A stretch of 33,884 bases of DNA from the NCBI GenBank assembly GCA_009377815.1, contig WHTI01000017.1, forward strand, positions 1-33,884, read 5' to 3'. The notes under the pieces were generated by a model. It saw nothing but the letters and a program-made list of their open reading frames with translations. It ran no database searches and was not told where the DNA came from. Made by a program: the position numbers and the translations under genes. The stretch is from Actinomycetota bacterium (GTDB lineage: Bacteria > Actinomycetota > CADDZG01 > WHSQ01). Below, piece after piece: positions 1 through 8,358 of the stretch; positions within the stretch are counted from its first letter, which is position 1, and each line of letters starts with the position of its first letter.

Positions 1-134
1 TCGACGGACGGAGGGGCGCATCGCACCATCTCATCTCCCCCGGGCGTCTGCTCGGGCCAGATTTGGCACCTTCCCCCTCATTGGGGTGGGTTGCCGGGGC
101 TTCGCAGGGCTGGATCCCTCTGCCCCCTCTTGAT

Positions 135-145
135 GAGGTGACCTC
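135..145. repeat. Short inverted repeat in the 5' non-coding stretch
   Basis: GAGGT-g-ACCTC is a perfect 5-bp inverted repeat with a one-base centre, about 40 bp beyond the 3' end of the anti-sigma gene. It could be an operator half-site pair or chance. The rest of bases 1-184 holds a few small C/G-rich hairpins but no gene, tRNA or recognisable riboswitch. Confidence 0.2.
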
Positions 146-184
146 TTTGTAACCGAACCGGGCACCAAAAACAAACGAGTCCTG

Positions 185-913
185 CTATTCGATGCTCCGC
201 GCTATCTCCAATGTCGCCTCCAGCGACAACATCGACTCGATCCGGTAGGTGATCTCACCCTCCTGCCAGATCAACGCGTTGCCCGAGACCCTGACGTTCC
301 CTTCGTAGGTGAGCCGGTGTTCGGTGCCCTTCGTCCAGAGACCCTCGAACCCATTGACCTCCACTGCCCGAACGGTGCCGTCGGCACCCAGCGTCTTGTC
401 GAGATAGCCACTTGGCGGGATCCCGGGGAGACGGATGAAGATCAGGCCGGCATCGATGTCGTCGATCTCCGGGAGCGCATCGCTCGGCTCGTAGACGAGG
501 GCAGTGATGTCGCCGAAGTCGGAGAGGAACACGGCATCGGGCTCGCCGACGGACCTGGGGTATTCGAAGTCACCGAACCTCTCGAGCGCCTCCTGGAGGC
601 TTATCTCACGTCCCAGCCCGATATCGGGAGCGGTCGTCGTCGGCTCGGGGACGTTCCCCCGCACCTCGACCCTGACCCGCCCCAGACCGAGGAAATCGGC
701 GACCGCCTCACGAGCCCCCGACGACAAGACTAGGGGGGCGACCAGCGCGATGACCGCGGCGGCAGCAACGAGCGCGCCCCTGCGAGACCAGGGGGCCGGG
801 CGGGCGGATATCCGGGCGACGACGTTCGCCGAGACATCGGGGGTCTCCGGGAACTCGACCGACAAAGCAAGCTCGCCGAGCGCGGCTTCGAGGTTGACCG
901 CGGACCAGTTCAT
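185..913 (-). CDS. Probable anti-sigma factor, single-pass membrane protein
   Basis: This 242-residue protein has a short cytoplasmic N-terminus (about residues 1-44), one hydrophobic segment (about 46-66, rich in Ala/Val/Leu after an Arg-Arg) and a roughly 175-residue extracytoplasmic part with no cysteines. Its start codon overlaps the stop of the ECF sigma gene by 4 nt (ATGA type), so the two are translationally coupled. That is the usual arrangement of a sigma factor with its membrane anti-sigma factor. The common zinc-binding anti-sigma motif (HxxxCxxC) is absent, so the sigma-binding part is of another type. The role is inferred from position and topology; no family was recognised for the outer domain. 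Confidence 0.6.
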   Translation of the reverse strand: MNWSAVNLEAALGELALSVEFPETPDVSANVVARISARPAPWSRRGALVAAAAVIALVAPLVLSSGAREAVADFLGLGRVRVEVRGNVPEPTTTAPDIGLGREISLQEALERFGDFEYPRSVGEPDAVFLSDFGDITALVYEPSDALPEIDDIDAGLIFIRLPGIPPSGYLDKTLGADGTVRAVEVNGFEGLWTKGTEHRLTYEGNVRVSGNALIWQEGEITYRIESMLSLEATLEIARSIE

Positions 914-1461
914 TCGCGCTCCTGCCCATCCGTTAGGGCGTCCCGCAACCGGGCCATCGCGCGGAAGAGGCGCGACTTGACCGTCCCCGGCGGGCAGTCG
1001 AGCGCGGCGGCGGTCTCCGCTTCGCTCATCTCGAGCAGGTAGCGATAGGAGATCACGAGGCGGTCGTGCTCCCGCAGCGAGGCGACCGCCGCGAGCAGTT
1101 CGCCCTTCGATTCGGAATCAAGGACCACCGTTTCGGAAGACGGGGCCGCGTCCTCCGAACGGCGATCCCCCGCAACTCGCAAGGCAAGTCCGGCGCGGCG
1201 ACCCGCCGAGCGCGCTCGGTTGCGGGCTTCGTTCCCGACGATGGTCAGGAACCAGGTTCGGAACGAGGCTCCCTCCCGGAAACCTCCAAGGGCTCGATGC
1301 GCTTTCACGAATGCCTCTTGCACTACGTCCTCGGCCTCTCTCTCATCGCGAACGATGAGGTAAGCAACACGATGTCCGACGCCCTGATGCAAGCGAACGA
1401 GGCGCGCGAAGACGTCCACGTCACCCCGTCGCGAGCGCCCCACGAGCTCGGCGTCATCCAT
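910..1461 (-). CDS. ECF-family RNA polymerase sigma factor
   Basis: This is a 183-residue sigma-70-like factor of the extracytoplasmic-function group. Region 2 is clear: an acidic [13 protein letters not shown] segment followed by [15 protein letters not shown], the core-binding and -10 recognition part. After a linker, region 4 is a helix-turn-helix ([22 protein letters not shown] is its core) for the -35 element. There is no sigma-1.1 or region 3, as expected for this group. The frame stays open upstream to 1527, but the ATG at 1461 fits the family start (DDAELVGRS...) and keeps the gene clear of the divergent MogA-type gene. The next gene overlaps its stop and probably encodes its anti-sigma factor, so it likely answers an envelope signal. 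Confidence 0.9.
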   Translation of the reverse strand: MDDAELVGRSRRGDVDVFARLVRLHQGVGHRVAYLIVRDEREAEDVVQEAFVKAHRALGGFREGASFRTWFLTIVGNEARNRARSAGRRAGLALRVAGDRRSEDAAPSSETVVLDSESKGELLAAVASLREHDRLVISYRYLLEMSEAETAAALDCPPGTVKSRLFRAMARLRDALTDGQERE

Positions 1462-1550
1462 GGCTCCATCATCCAGTGGTCGGCCCTCCACCGTCGTGCA
1501 TCTCTCCACATACACCGGCAGAGTCATCCGGGTTCCCGGCCGGCGTGGGG

Positions 1551-1556
1551 GACAAT
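1551..1556 (+). promoter_or_regulatory. Candidate -10 box of a leaderless MogA/MoaB gene
   Basis: GACAAT lies 6 nt before the ATG at 1563, and no purine-rich ribosome-binding site lies between. The spacing puts the transcription start at or next to the start codon. No convincing -35 was seen. Confidence 0.4.
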
Positions 1557-1562
1557 GGCCGG

Positions 1563-2066
1563 ATGGGAGCAGCCGCGGGTCGGGTGGCCGTAGTGACGAT
1601 CAGCGATGGGGTGAGCGCTGGAACGAGGGACGACACCTCGGGGGACCTGGCCGTGGAACTCCTAGGGGCCGCCGGATTCGACGGCCCTCTCCGCTCCGTG
1701 GTGCCGGACGATCGCGCCGCTATAACGGGGGAGCTGCGCCGGTTGTGCGACGCGGGTCTCGCCCTGATCGTTACGACCGGGGGAACCGGGTTCGGACCGC
1801 GCGACGTGACCCCGGAGGCCACCAAGGACGTGATCGATCGGGACGCCCCAGGTCTCGCCGAGCTGATCCGGGCCAAGGGGATCGAGAAAACGCCGTTCGC
1901 GGCACTATCCCGCGCCGTCGCCGGAGTGGCAGGTTCCACCCTGATCGTCAATCTTCCCGGGAGTCCCAAAGCTGTTGGCGAGGGCCTCGAGGTGCTCGTG
2001 CCGCTCCTCTCGCACGTACTCGACCTGCTGGCCGGCAACACCGAGCATCGCTCGGGTAACTCTTAG
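1563..2066 (+). CDS. mogA: MogA/MoaB-type molybdenum cofactor biosynthesis protein
   Basis: This 167-residue protein belongs to the MogA/MoaB family, which binds molybdopterin and adenylates it (MPT + ATP to MPT-AMP) before molybdenum insertion. The substrate-site signature [16 protein letters not shown] is present around residues 74-90, and the C-terminal NLPGSPKAV motif is intact. Family members of this length are single-domain. The frame is open upstream to 1476, but the ATG at 1563 gives the normal N-terminus ([13 protein letters not shown]). MogA and MoaB cannot be separated by eye, so the symbol is tentative. Its stop overlaps the convergent LuxR gene by 4 nt. With FdhD nearby, it suggests a molybdoenzyme elsewhere in the genome. 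Confidence 0.88.
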   Translation: MGAAAGRVAVVTISDGVSAGTRDDTSGDLAVELLGAAGFDGPLRSVVPDDRAAITGELRRLCDAGLALIVTTGGTGFGPRDVTPEATKDVIDRDAPGLAELIRAKGIEKTPFAALSRAVAGVAGSTLIVNLPGSPKAVGEGLEVLVPLLSHVLDLLAGNTEHRSGNS

Positions 2067-2728
2067 GATCCGCGGCCCCAGCGCTCCATGGCCTCACTGC
2101 GGTCGTTCACCTGAAGCTTCCGGTAGATGTGGTTGATGTGGTTCTTCACGGTCTTCTCGGACAGGAACAGAGCGGCTGCAATCTGCCGGTTCCGCAACCC
2201 CTGAGAAACCAAGCCCATGATCTCGCGCTCCCGCTCAGTGAGGTCTCCCCCGGGTCCGGAGATGTTCTTCGGGGACCGTCGGAACTCCTCGAACAGGCGG
2301 GTGATGATCGCCGGAGCGAGATAGCTGTCCCCAACGGCCGCCTTGGTGACGGCCTCCACGACCTGTTGAGGGGTGATGGTGTCGATCACCAGACACGCGG
2401 CAGCTCCCGCCTGCAACAGGCTAGGGATCTCGGGGTCATCGTTGCTACGGGCGATGACGACGACCGGGAAGGACACCGCACACTCGCGGGCGGCCGCGGG
2501 TGGGTCCTCGAACCCACGGAGGTCCAGGACGATCACGGGACGGTCTCTGCGCCCGCGGGCCGAATCCACGGCATCCCCCGGGGTGGCCGCAGACGCCGCC
2601 ACCGACACCCGGGGGTGGTTCCCAATGAGTTCTGTTATCCGAGAGCGGCTGGCCGCCTCGGCGCCCGCCACGATCACGGACACGACATTTTCAGGATCCA
2701 AATTCGTCTCCTCAGCCAGTGCAATCAC
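2063..2728 (-). CDS. LuxR/NarL-type regulator with degenerate receiver domain
   Basis: This 221-residue protein has a receiver-like N-terminal domain (about residues 15-135) and a LuxR helix-turn-helix at the C-terminus (about 160-215, with [15 protein letters not shown] and [16 protein letters not shown]). The phospho-acceptor position is kept (Asp69 in VIVLDLR). The paired acidic residues after strand 1 are replaced by Ala-Gly (about 21-22), the Thr/Ser after strand 4 by Ala, and the conserved Lys before the last helix by Ile. Such pseudo-receivers often work without phosphorylation. The start is GTG, with a TAGTTT box 5 nt upstream. No histidine kinase lies next to it. FdhD is encoded 51 bp upstream on the same strand. 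Confidence 0.85.
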   Translation of the reverse strand: MIALAEETNLDPENVVSVIVAGAEAASRSRITELIGNHPRVSVAASAATPGDAVDSARGRRDRPVIVLDLRGFEDPPAAARECAVSFPVVVIARSNDDPEIPSLLQAGAAACLVIDTITPQQVVEAVTKAAVGDSYLAPAIITRLFEEFRRSPKNISGPGGDLTEREREIMGLVSQGLRNRQIAAALFLSEKTVKNHINHIYRKLQVNDRSEAMERWGRGS

Positions 2729-2779
2729 GGGTGAAACTATGCCGCGATGGGGCTTATGTGAAACATGTGGCGATAGCGT

Positions 2780-3661
2780 CTAGCCCGTTCCTCCGGCCGT
2801 CCCGATCCGTTCGGGGTGTGAGTAGATATTGAATCCATCGTCCCGCAGGAAGCCGACCAAAGTCAGTCCGAAGCGGTTCGCGGCCTCGACGGCCAGGCTC
2901 GACGGCGCCGAGATGGCACACATAACACCGGCGCCGGCAGCGAGGGCCTTCTGTACCAACTCGTAGCTCGCTCGGCCCGAGACTGCAACGATCCGATCGG
3001 CAAGCGGGAGCTCTCCCGCGAGGAGCTTCGCTCCGATGGCCTTGTCCAGGGCGTTGTGCCGCCCAACGTCCTCACGAACGACCTCGGCGGTCCCGTCGGC
3101 GGTGAAGATGCCTGCCGCGTGAAGGCCTCCGGTGACCTCGAACACGCTCTGCGCGGACCTCAGGGCGGCCGGCAGCGACGAGATGGTCTCCGCGAGGACC
3201 CGAAGGTGGCTCGTGACCGGATGGCACATGTCCTCGAGCTGATCGAGCGACGCCTTGCCACAGATCCCACAACTCGACGTCATGAAGAAATTGCGTTGGA
3301 GCGTAGAGGTGTCGATCTCGCTCCGGCTTCGAACCGTCACGACGTTGAACTCACTGGGGTCGTCGCCGTCGCCGGGGACCCGAGCGTGCAATGGTGGCGA
3401 GAAGCCGACATCGCAGTAGCTGACCCTCGAGACATCCTCGGCCGAGACCAGGCCCTCGGAGAACAGGAAGCCGGCGGCGAGCTCGAAATCGTGGCCCGGG
3501 GTCCGCATCGTTACGGCGACCTGGACGGGAAGCTGGGACATCCCGGCGGCACGGATCTCGAGAGGCTCCTCGCCGGCAAGGCGATCCCGTCGTTCCCCCC
3601 CGGCCACGCCGTCTGAGCCGACGCTGATGATGCCGGCGCGCACGACCTTCAGATGGGGCAT
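2780..3661 (-). CDS. fdhD: FdhD, sulfurtransferase for formate dehydrogenase maturation
   Basis: This 293-residue protein matches FdhD, which carries sulfur from the cysteine desulfurase IscS to the molybdenum/tungsten bis-MGD cofactor of formate dehydrogenases. The conserved CxxC loop is visible as SSCGICGKAS (Cys131 and Cys134), with the family segments TPGHDFELAAGFLFSEG near residue 60 and EDVGRHNALDKAIG in the middle. It acts in the cytoplasm. No formate dehydrogenase structural gene is in the window; the MogA/MoaB gene nearby belongs to the same cofactor pathway. A GATAAT box 6 nt before the ATG suggests a leaderless transcript. The gene is divergent from acetyl-CoA synthetase. Confidence 0.93.
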   Translation of the reverse strand: MPHLKVVRAGIISVGSDGVAGGERRDRLAGEEPLEIRAAGMSQLPVQVAVTMRTPGHDFELAAGFLFSEGLVSAEDVSRVSYCDVGFSPPLHARVPGDGDDPSEFNVVTVRSRSEIDTSTLQRNFFMTSSCGICGKASLDQLEDMCHPVTSHLRVLAETISSLPAALRSAQSVFEVTGGLHAAGIFTADGTAEVVREDVGRHNALDKAIGAKLLAGELPLADRIVAVSGRASYELVQKALAAGAGVMCAISAPSSLAVEAANRFGLTLVGFLRDDGFNIYSHPERIGTAGGTG

Positions 3662-3667
3662 GGGGCC

Positions 3668-3673
3668 ATTATC
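3668..3673 (-). promoter_or_regulatory. Candidate -10 box of leaderless fdhD
   Basis: On the minus strand GATAAT (5 of 6 matches to TATAAT) ends 6 nt before the fdhD ATG, with no Shine-Dalgarno sequence between. A -35 at normal spacing is weak. This points to transcription starting at or near the start codon. Confidence 0.45.
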
Positions 3674-3752
3674 CTCTCGATGCGACGTGTCCTACCTCAA
3701 TGCATCTACCGTAGGCTCGATCGAAATTCCAACCATTTGAACGGGGGCGAGA

Positions 3753-5723
3753 ATGGTCGAGCGGGATGTCGAGAAAACGATCGAGGCACTGCTCGAGGAG
3801 CGGCGTACCTTCGTGCCGCCCGAGGAGTTCACTAAGCAGGCCAACGTCAGCGACGATTCCTTCTACGAGCAAGCCGAGGCCGATCCCGATGCGTGGTGGG
3901 CATCGCAGGCGGAGCGGCTCCACTGGTTCCAGAAGTGGGACCACGTTCTTCGGAGGGATCCTCCCCATCACGAATGGTTCGTGGGCGGGAAGCTGAACGC
4001 GTCCTACAACTGCCTCGACCGACATCTCGAGGAGAACGGCGAGCGGGTCGCGTACCACTGGATCGGTGAACCCGGCGACAAGCGAACGATCACGTACGCC
4101 GAACTCCATCGGGACGTCAGCAAGCTGGCCAACGCGCTCAAGTCACTCGGAGTGAGGAGAGGCGATCGCGTCGCCATCTACCTGCCGATGATCCCCGAAC
4201 TCCCCGCCGCGATGCTGGCGTGCGCTCGCATCGGAGCGGCGCACTCCGTGGTATTCGGTGGCTTCTCGGCCGAATCGCTCAAGGACCGCATCAATGACGC
4301 TGACTGCAAGGTCCTGATCACCGCCGACGGGAGTTACCGTCGAGGGGGCCTGGTCCCCCTCAAGCAGAGCACGGACGAGGCCGTCAAGGACTGCCCCTCG
4401 ATCGAGAAGGTCGTCGTCGTCCAACGAACCGCCGAGGACATCGACTGGATCGACGAAAGAGACGTCTGGTACCACGAGCTTCTCAAGGACGCCTCGATCG
4501 ATTGCCCGGCCGAGGAGATGGACTCTGAGGACATGCTGTTCATCCTCTACACGTCCGGAACCACCGGGAAACCGAAGGGTATCGTGCACACCACCGGCGG
4601 CTACATGACCGGGGTCAGTTCGACGCACAATCTCGTGTTCGATCTCAAACCCGAGGTCGACGTGTATTGGTGCGCGGCGGACATCGGTTGGGTCACCGGC
4701 CACTCGTACATCGTCTACGGACCTCTTGCCAACGGCGCCACCTCGGTGATGTACGAAGGCGCTCCCGATCATCCCGACAAGGACCGCTGGTGGCAGATCA
4801 TCGACGAGTACGACGTCTCGATCCTCTACACGGCCCCCACCGCGATCCGCACGTTCATGAAATGGGGCACCGACTACCCGGCCAAGCACGACCTGTCGTC
4901 CCTGAGGCTGCTCGGCAGCGTCGGCGAGCCGATCAACCCGGAGGCATGGATCTGGTACCAGGAGTTCATCGGCGGCGGGAAGACTCCCGTCGTCGACACC
5001 TGGTGGCAGACGGAAACCGGTGCGATCGCGATCACGGCACTCCCCGGCGTCTCGACCCTCAAACCGGGTTCGGCCACCAGGCCGTATCCCGGTGTGTTCG
5101 CGGATGTCGTAGACGAGAAGGGTGAGTCGGTCGGACTTGGCGGCGGTGGCTACCTCGTACTTACGCGACCCTTCCCCTCGATGTTCCGCACGATCTTCGG
5201 AGACGACGAGCGGTACGTGAAGACATACTTCGACAAGTACGGCAACGAGACGTACTTCCCCGGTGACGGCGCCAAGCTCGATGAGGAGGGGTACTACTGG
5301 TTGCTCGGCAGGGTCGACGACGTCATGAACGTGAGCGGCCACCGCATCTCCACGTACGAGGTCGAGAGCGCGCTGGTCGATCACCATGGAGTCGCCGAGG
5401 CGGCCGTCGTCGGACGTAAACATCCGAAGGAAGGCGAGACGATCGTCGCGTTCGTCACTCCCAAAGGTGATGTCACCGGCGATGAGTCGCTGATGAAGGA
5501 GCTGAGGGAGCACGTGGGAAAGGTGATCGGCAAGATCGCCCGCCCGCAGTCGATCATCTTCACCGACGATCTCCCCAAGACGCGCTCCGGCAAGATCATG
5601 CGCAGGCTGCTCCGCGATGTCGCCGAAGGCCGAGACCTCGGGGATGTCACGACGCTGCAGAACGCCCCGATACTCGATGAGATCCGTGCCAAGTCCGAGT
5701 CGCAGAAAGCATCCGAGGGTTAG
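3753..5723 (+). CDS. acsA: Acetyl-CoA synthetase (AMP-forming)
   Basis: This 656-residue protein has the length and order of domains of Acs, which makes acetyl-CoA from acetate, ATP and CoA through acetyl-AMP. An N-terminal cap ([19 protein letters not shown]) is followed by the AMP-binding P-loop [11 protein letters not shown] (about residues 265-275), then DTWWQTETG (about 414-422), whose Trp limits the acyl pocket to acetate. The hinge and C-terminal domain end in [14 protein letters not shown]; the Lys near residue 614 is the catalytic one that protein acetyltransferases modify in Acs. The start follows GGGGGCGAGA. It is the first gene of a six-gene same-strand run; the next start is 8 nt beyond its stop. 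Confidence 0.95.
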   Translation: MVERDVEKTIEALLEERRTFVPPEEFTKQANVSDDSFYEQAEADPDAWWASQAERLHWFQKWDHVLRRDPPHHEWFVGGKLNASYNCLDRHLEENGERVAYHWIGEPGDKRTITYAELHRDVSKLANALKSLGVRRGDRVAIYLPMIPELPAAMLACARIGAAHSVVFGGFSAESLKDRINDADCKVLITADGSYRRGGLVPLKQSTDEAVKDCPSIEKVVVVQRTAEDIDWIDERDVWYHELLKDASIDCPAEEMDSEDMLFILYTSGTTGKPKGIVHTTGGYMTGVSSTHNLVFDLKPEVDVYWCAADIGWVTGHSYIVYGPLANGATSVMYEGAPDHPDKDRWWQIIDEYDVSILYTAPTAIRTFMKWGTDYPAKHDLSSLRLLGSVGEPINPEAWIWYQEFIGGGKTPVVDTWWQTETGAIAITALPGVSTLKPGSATRPYPGVFADVVDEKGESVGLGGGGYLVLTRPFPSMFRTIFGDDERYVKTYFDKYGNETYFPGDGAKLDEEGYYWLLGRVDDVMNVSGHRISTYEVESALVDHHGVAEAAVVGRKHPKEGETIVAFVTPKGDVTGDESLMKELREHVGKVIGKIARPQSIIFTDDLPKTRSGKIMRRLLRDVAEGRDLGDVTTLQNAPILDEIRAKSESQKASEG

Positions 5724-5731
5724 GAGACCTG

Positions 5732-6649
5732 ATGGCGCAGACGGTAGAAGCGGTGATCGAAACGGAGGCCCCTCTCGGGAGGCGCCTCCTGGCCGAGTTC
5801 GTCGGGGCCGGACTCCTGGTGGCGATCGGTGCCGGTGCGGTGACGACCTTCCTCCTCGGTCCCCTGAAAGAGCAGGCGGCGAGGACCGCGGAGATAACCC
5901 AGGGACTAGCTCCTGAACAGATCCAGCAGCTCGAGGCCGACACCGTCATCCAATCGCTGCTTCGCGGAGGGTCGGCCGACCTCCTGCCGATCGCGCTCGC
6001 GTTCAGCCTGATTCTGGCCGTCATCGTGTACGCGTTCGGGGGGGTCTCGGGAGGGCACTTCAACCCGGCCGTCACGTTCTCGCTCGCAGCGGTCCGCAGG
6101 TTCCCGTGGACCGAGGTAGGCCCCTACATGGTGGCCCAGATCGCCGGAGGTATCGTCGGCGCCCTCCTCATCGCCGGGGTCTACGGGCAGGACGGAGCCG
6201 CCTTCGCCGATGTCGACATCCTGTTCGGTGCCACCACGATCGCCGCAGGCGTCAGCCAGTGGCAAGCATTACTCGCCGAAGCCCTAGTCACCTTCGTGTT
6301 GGTCACCGCGATCATGGCCGTGGCGATCGATCCCCGGGGGCCGAAGGCGGTCGCCGGCCTGATCATCGGTCTGTCCCTCGGCGCCGGCATCCTCGTGGTC
6401 GGACCGGTTACCGGGGCGTCGGCGAACTTCGCACGGAGTCTCGGCCCGATCGTTGCGTCCCTCTTGTACGAGACAGGTGACCCCGAGTGGGGGGATCTCT
6501 GGATCTACGCGGTGGGTCCGGTGGTGGGAGCGTGCGCGGCGGTCTTCATGTACGAGAGCGTCGCAGGACTCGAACGGATCCCTCCGGCCGCAGCACCCGA
6601 GCCCCTCGGCGAAAGCTCGGTCTCGGTCTCCGAGGAGGGTGACGGCTGA
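5732..6649 (+). CDS. MIP-family channel (aquaporin / glycerol-facilitator type)
   Basis: This 305-residue integral membrane protein has about six membrane segments and two half-helix loops. The first loop has the standard signature SGGHFNPAVTF (NPA at 111-113). The second reads TGASANFARSLGP, so its NPA is NFA (232-234); the pore Arg that follows (Arg235) is kept. A longer, charged loop between helices 1 and 2 (about residues 43-82) and a polar C-terminal tail are additions to the usual 230-280 residues. AGGAGA 5 nt before the ATG is a good ribosome-binding site. Its stop overlaps the CTG start of the next gene. Water, glycerol or another small neutral solute could be the substrate; the sequence does not decide. 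Confidence 0.85.
   Translation: MAQTVEAVIETEAPLGRRLLAEFVGAGLLVAIGAGAVTTFLLGPLKEQAARTAEITQGLAPEQIQQLEADTVIQSLLRGGSADLLPIALAFSLILAVIVYAFGGVSGGHFNPAVTFSLAAVRRFPWTEVGPYMVAQIAGGIVGALLIAGVYGQDGAAFADVDILFGATTIAAGVSQWQALLAEALVTFVLVTAIMAVAIDPRGPKAVAGLIIGLSLGAGILVVGPVTGASANFARSLGPIVASLLYETGDPEWGDLWIYAVGPVVGACAAVFMYESVAGLERIPPAAAPEPLGESSVSVSEEGDG
6632..6638 (+). promoter_or_regulatory. Shine-Dalgarno that decides a CTG start
   Basis: GAGGAGG lies 7 nt before the CTG at 6646 inside the 3' end of the channel gene. No ATG, GTG or TTG in the frame of the polymerase domain occurs between the upstream in-frame stop (6640-6642) and the GTG at 6748. That later GTG would cut off conserved N-terminal sequence. 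Confidence 0.6.
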
Positions 6650-7626
6650 CCGCGACCTTCCCGGTCGACCTGCCGGTTGAGAAGAAGGGCGGTCACTGGC
6701 ACGCACGCGCCGGCGATCGCAACCTGAGGCTGTCCAACATCGACAAGGTGTTCTGGCCGGAGCACGGCTACACGAAAGGTGATCTCCTCACCTATTACTT
6801 CAACATCTCGCCGTACATGCTCCCCCACCTCGAGGAGCGTCCCCTGACCATGAAGAGGATGCCCAACGGGATCCATGGGGACTTCTTCTACGAGAAGAAC
6901 GCTCCGGTACATACGCCCGCGTGGATGCCGAGGCTCCCGGTCAGAGCCGAGGGCGATACGAAGACGATCAACTACCTCGTTGCCAACGACGTCGCCGAGA
7001 TGCTGTGGGTGGCCAACCTCGGGTGCATCGAGTTCCACCCTCTTCACGCCAAGGGCGAGGATCAACTGCATCCCACCTACGCGTTCTTCGACCTCGACCC
7101 GTTCGAACCCGCCGGTTACGACGAGGTCCGCCACGTCGCTAAGTTGATCAAGGTCGTTCTCGATCAACTTGGTCTCGAGTCGTATCCGAAGTGGTCCGGC
7201 GCCACCGGCATGCAGATCATGCTCCCCCTCGATCGCTCGCATACCTACGACGAAGTTCGCGGCGTCATCGGAACGATCTCCGACCTCGTGCATGAAGCGG
7301 ACAAGCAGGCGACGACGCTCGAATGGGAGGTCAAGCGCCGAACCGGCAAGGTCTTCCTCGATGTCAACATGAACCGGCAGGGTGCCAACATCGCGGCCGC
7401 GTACTCGGTCCGGCCGGAGATCGGTGCGCCGGTCTCAACCCCGGTGACCTGGGACGAGATCGACGATCTCGATCCCTCCGACTACAACGTCGAAACCATC
7501 TTCGACCGCCTCGCCGAGGTCGGCGATCTCTTCCTCCCGGTCGCCGAAGGACCGGGGCAATCCTTGAACGATGCGATCGAGAGACTCGGGGCCACGCCTC
7601 GGAAGGCACGCGAGATCAAGCGGTAG
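6646..7626 (+). CDS. ligD: LigD-type polymerase/primase domain protein (stand-alone PolDom)
   Basis: This is a 326-residue stand-alone version of the LigD polymerase domain, an archaeo-eukaryotic-primase fold enzyme that adds nucleotides (often ribonucleotides) at breaks during end joining. The metal-binding Asp pair is in FFDLDPFEP (Asp149 and Asp151) and the third Asp in VFLDVNMNRQGANIAAAYSV (Asp239). At the normally conserved His of SGxxGxH the sequence is SGATGMQ, so Gln190 replaces it. The conserved N-terminus (NLRLSNIDKVFWPEHGYTKGD) lies partly upstream of the first standard start, GTG 6748. CTG 6646, with GAGGAGG 7 nt before it and a CTGA overlap with the channel stop, is therefore the best start. 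Gene partners are the DUF72 protein and the phosphoesterase-ligase. Confidence 0.87.
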   Translation: MTATFPVDLPVEKKGGHWHARAGDRNLRLSNIDKVFWPEHGYTKGDLLTYYFNISPYMLPHLEERPLTMKRMPNGIHGDFFYEKNAPVHTPAWMPRLPVRAEGDTKTINYLVANDVAEMLWVANLGCIEFHPLHAKGEDQLHPTYAFFDLDPFEPAGYDEVRHVAKLIKVVLDQLGLESYPKWSGATGMQIMLPLDRSHTYDEVRGVIGTISDLVHEADKQATTLEWEVKRRTGKVFLDVNMNRQGANIAAAYSVRPEIGAPVSTPVTWDEIDDLDPSDYNVETIFDRLAEVGDLFLPVAEGPGQSLNDAIERLGATPRKAREIKR

Positions 7627-7635
7627 CCTTTAGAG

Positions 7636-8355
7636 ATGACCCTCTTCGTCGGTACCTCGGGATGGGCGTACAAGGAATGGAAGCCGGACTTCTATCCCCA
7701 GGAGGTCCCGCAGAGAGCGTTCCTCGAGTTCTACGGCTCGAAGCTGACCGCCTGCGAGATCAACGCGACCTTCCGTCGCATGCAGTCCGACGAGACGATC
7801 GCGAAGTGGCGAGACACCGTGCCCGAGACCTTCCGGTTCTCGACCAAGGCCCACCGCGGACTGACCCACACCAAGCAACTGACGCCCTCCGAGGAGAAGA
7901 GCGAGTTCTTCAACGCGTTCGTGAAGTCGGTTGGAGGGCTCGACGGAAAACTCGGGGTGATCCTGTGGCAGTTCCCCCCCTTCCGGAAACGCGACGACGA
8001 GGACCTCGCCGGGTTGCTCGAAGCACTCAAGGGCGGTCCACGATTCGCGCTCGAGTTCCGCGACGACTCGTGGGCGGCCGACGACGTTTATCGCGCGATC
8101 GCAGACGCGGGAGGGACCGTGTGCATCTCGGAGACGAAGGGTGAGGTGCCGGTAGCTTTTCCGCCGGGGCCACTCGCCTACGTGCGGATGCGCGCCGAGC
8201 GTTACTCGGACGCCGCCCGAGGCGGATGGCTCGAACTCCTGCGCGCAACGGCCGCCGAACGCGACGTCTTCGCCTTCACGAAGCACGAGGGCATCCCGGC
8301 CGGCGATCCGTTCGGAGGCATCGGCCTCGCTCAGTGGTTGGTCGCGGAGCTCTAG
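7636..8355 (+). CDS. DUF72 family protein
   Basis: This 239-residue protein is of the DUF72 (YecE-like) family, predicted to be a TIM barrel, with no established biochemical function. Family features are the opening LFVGTSGWAYKEWKPDFYP, EINATFRRMQS near residue 50, FRFSTKAHRGLTH near 75, LGVILWQFPP near 110, FALEFRDDSW near 140 and AYVRMRAERY near 180. The start is 9 nt after the polymerase-domain stop and its own stop is 3 nt before the ligase start, so it is inside the repair operon. A TAGCCT sequence 6 nt before the ATG could also be a leaderless promoter, though it overlaps the previous stop. A nucleic-acid role is suggested only by the neighbours. Confidence 0.85.
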   Translation: MTLFVGTSGWAYKEWKPDFYPQEVPQRAFLEFYGSKLTACEINATFRRMQSDETIAKWRDTVPETFRFSTKAHRGLTHTKQLTPSEEKSEFFNAFVKSVGGLDGKLGVILWQFPPFRKRDDEDLAGLLEALKGGPRFALEFRDDSWAADDVYRAIADAGGTVCISETKGEVPVAFPPGPLAYVRMRAERYSDAARGGWLELLRATAAERDVFAFTKHEGIPAGDPFGGIGLAQWLVAEL

Positions 8356-8358
8356 GCA

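Noticed and set aside
1-184. Riboswitch or tRNA in the first 184 bases
   Set aside because: Several small hairpins exist, but no tRNA cloverleaf or known riboswitch core could be traced.
4143-5513. 456-codon open frame on the minus strand
   Set aside because: It lies entirely antisense to acetyl-CoA synthetase, whose motifs are complete. Long antisense frames are expected in high-GC genes, and the translation has no recognisable domain.
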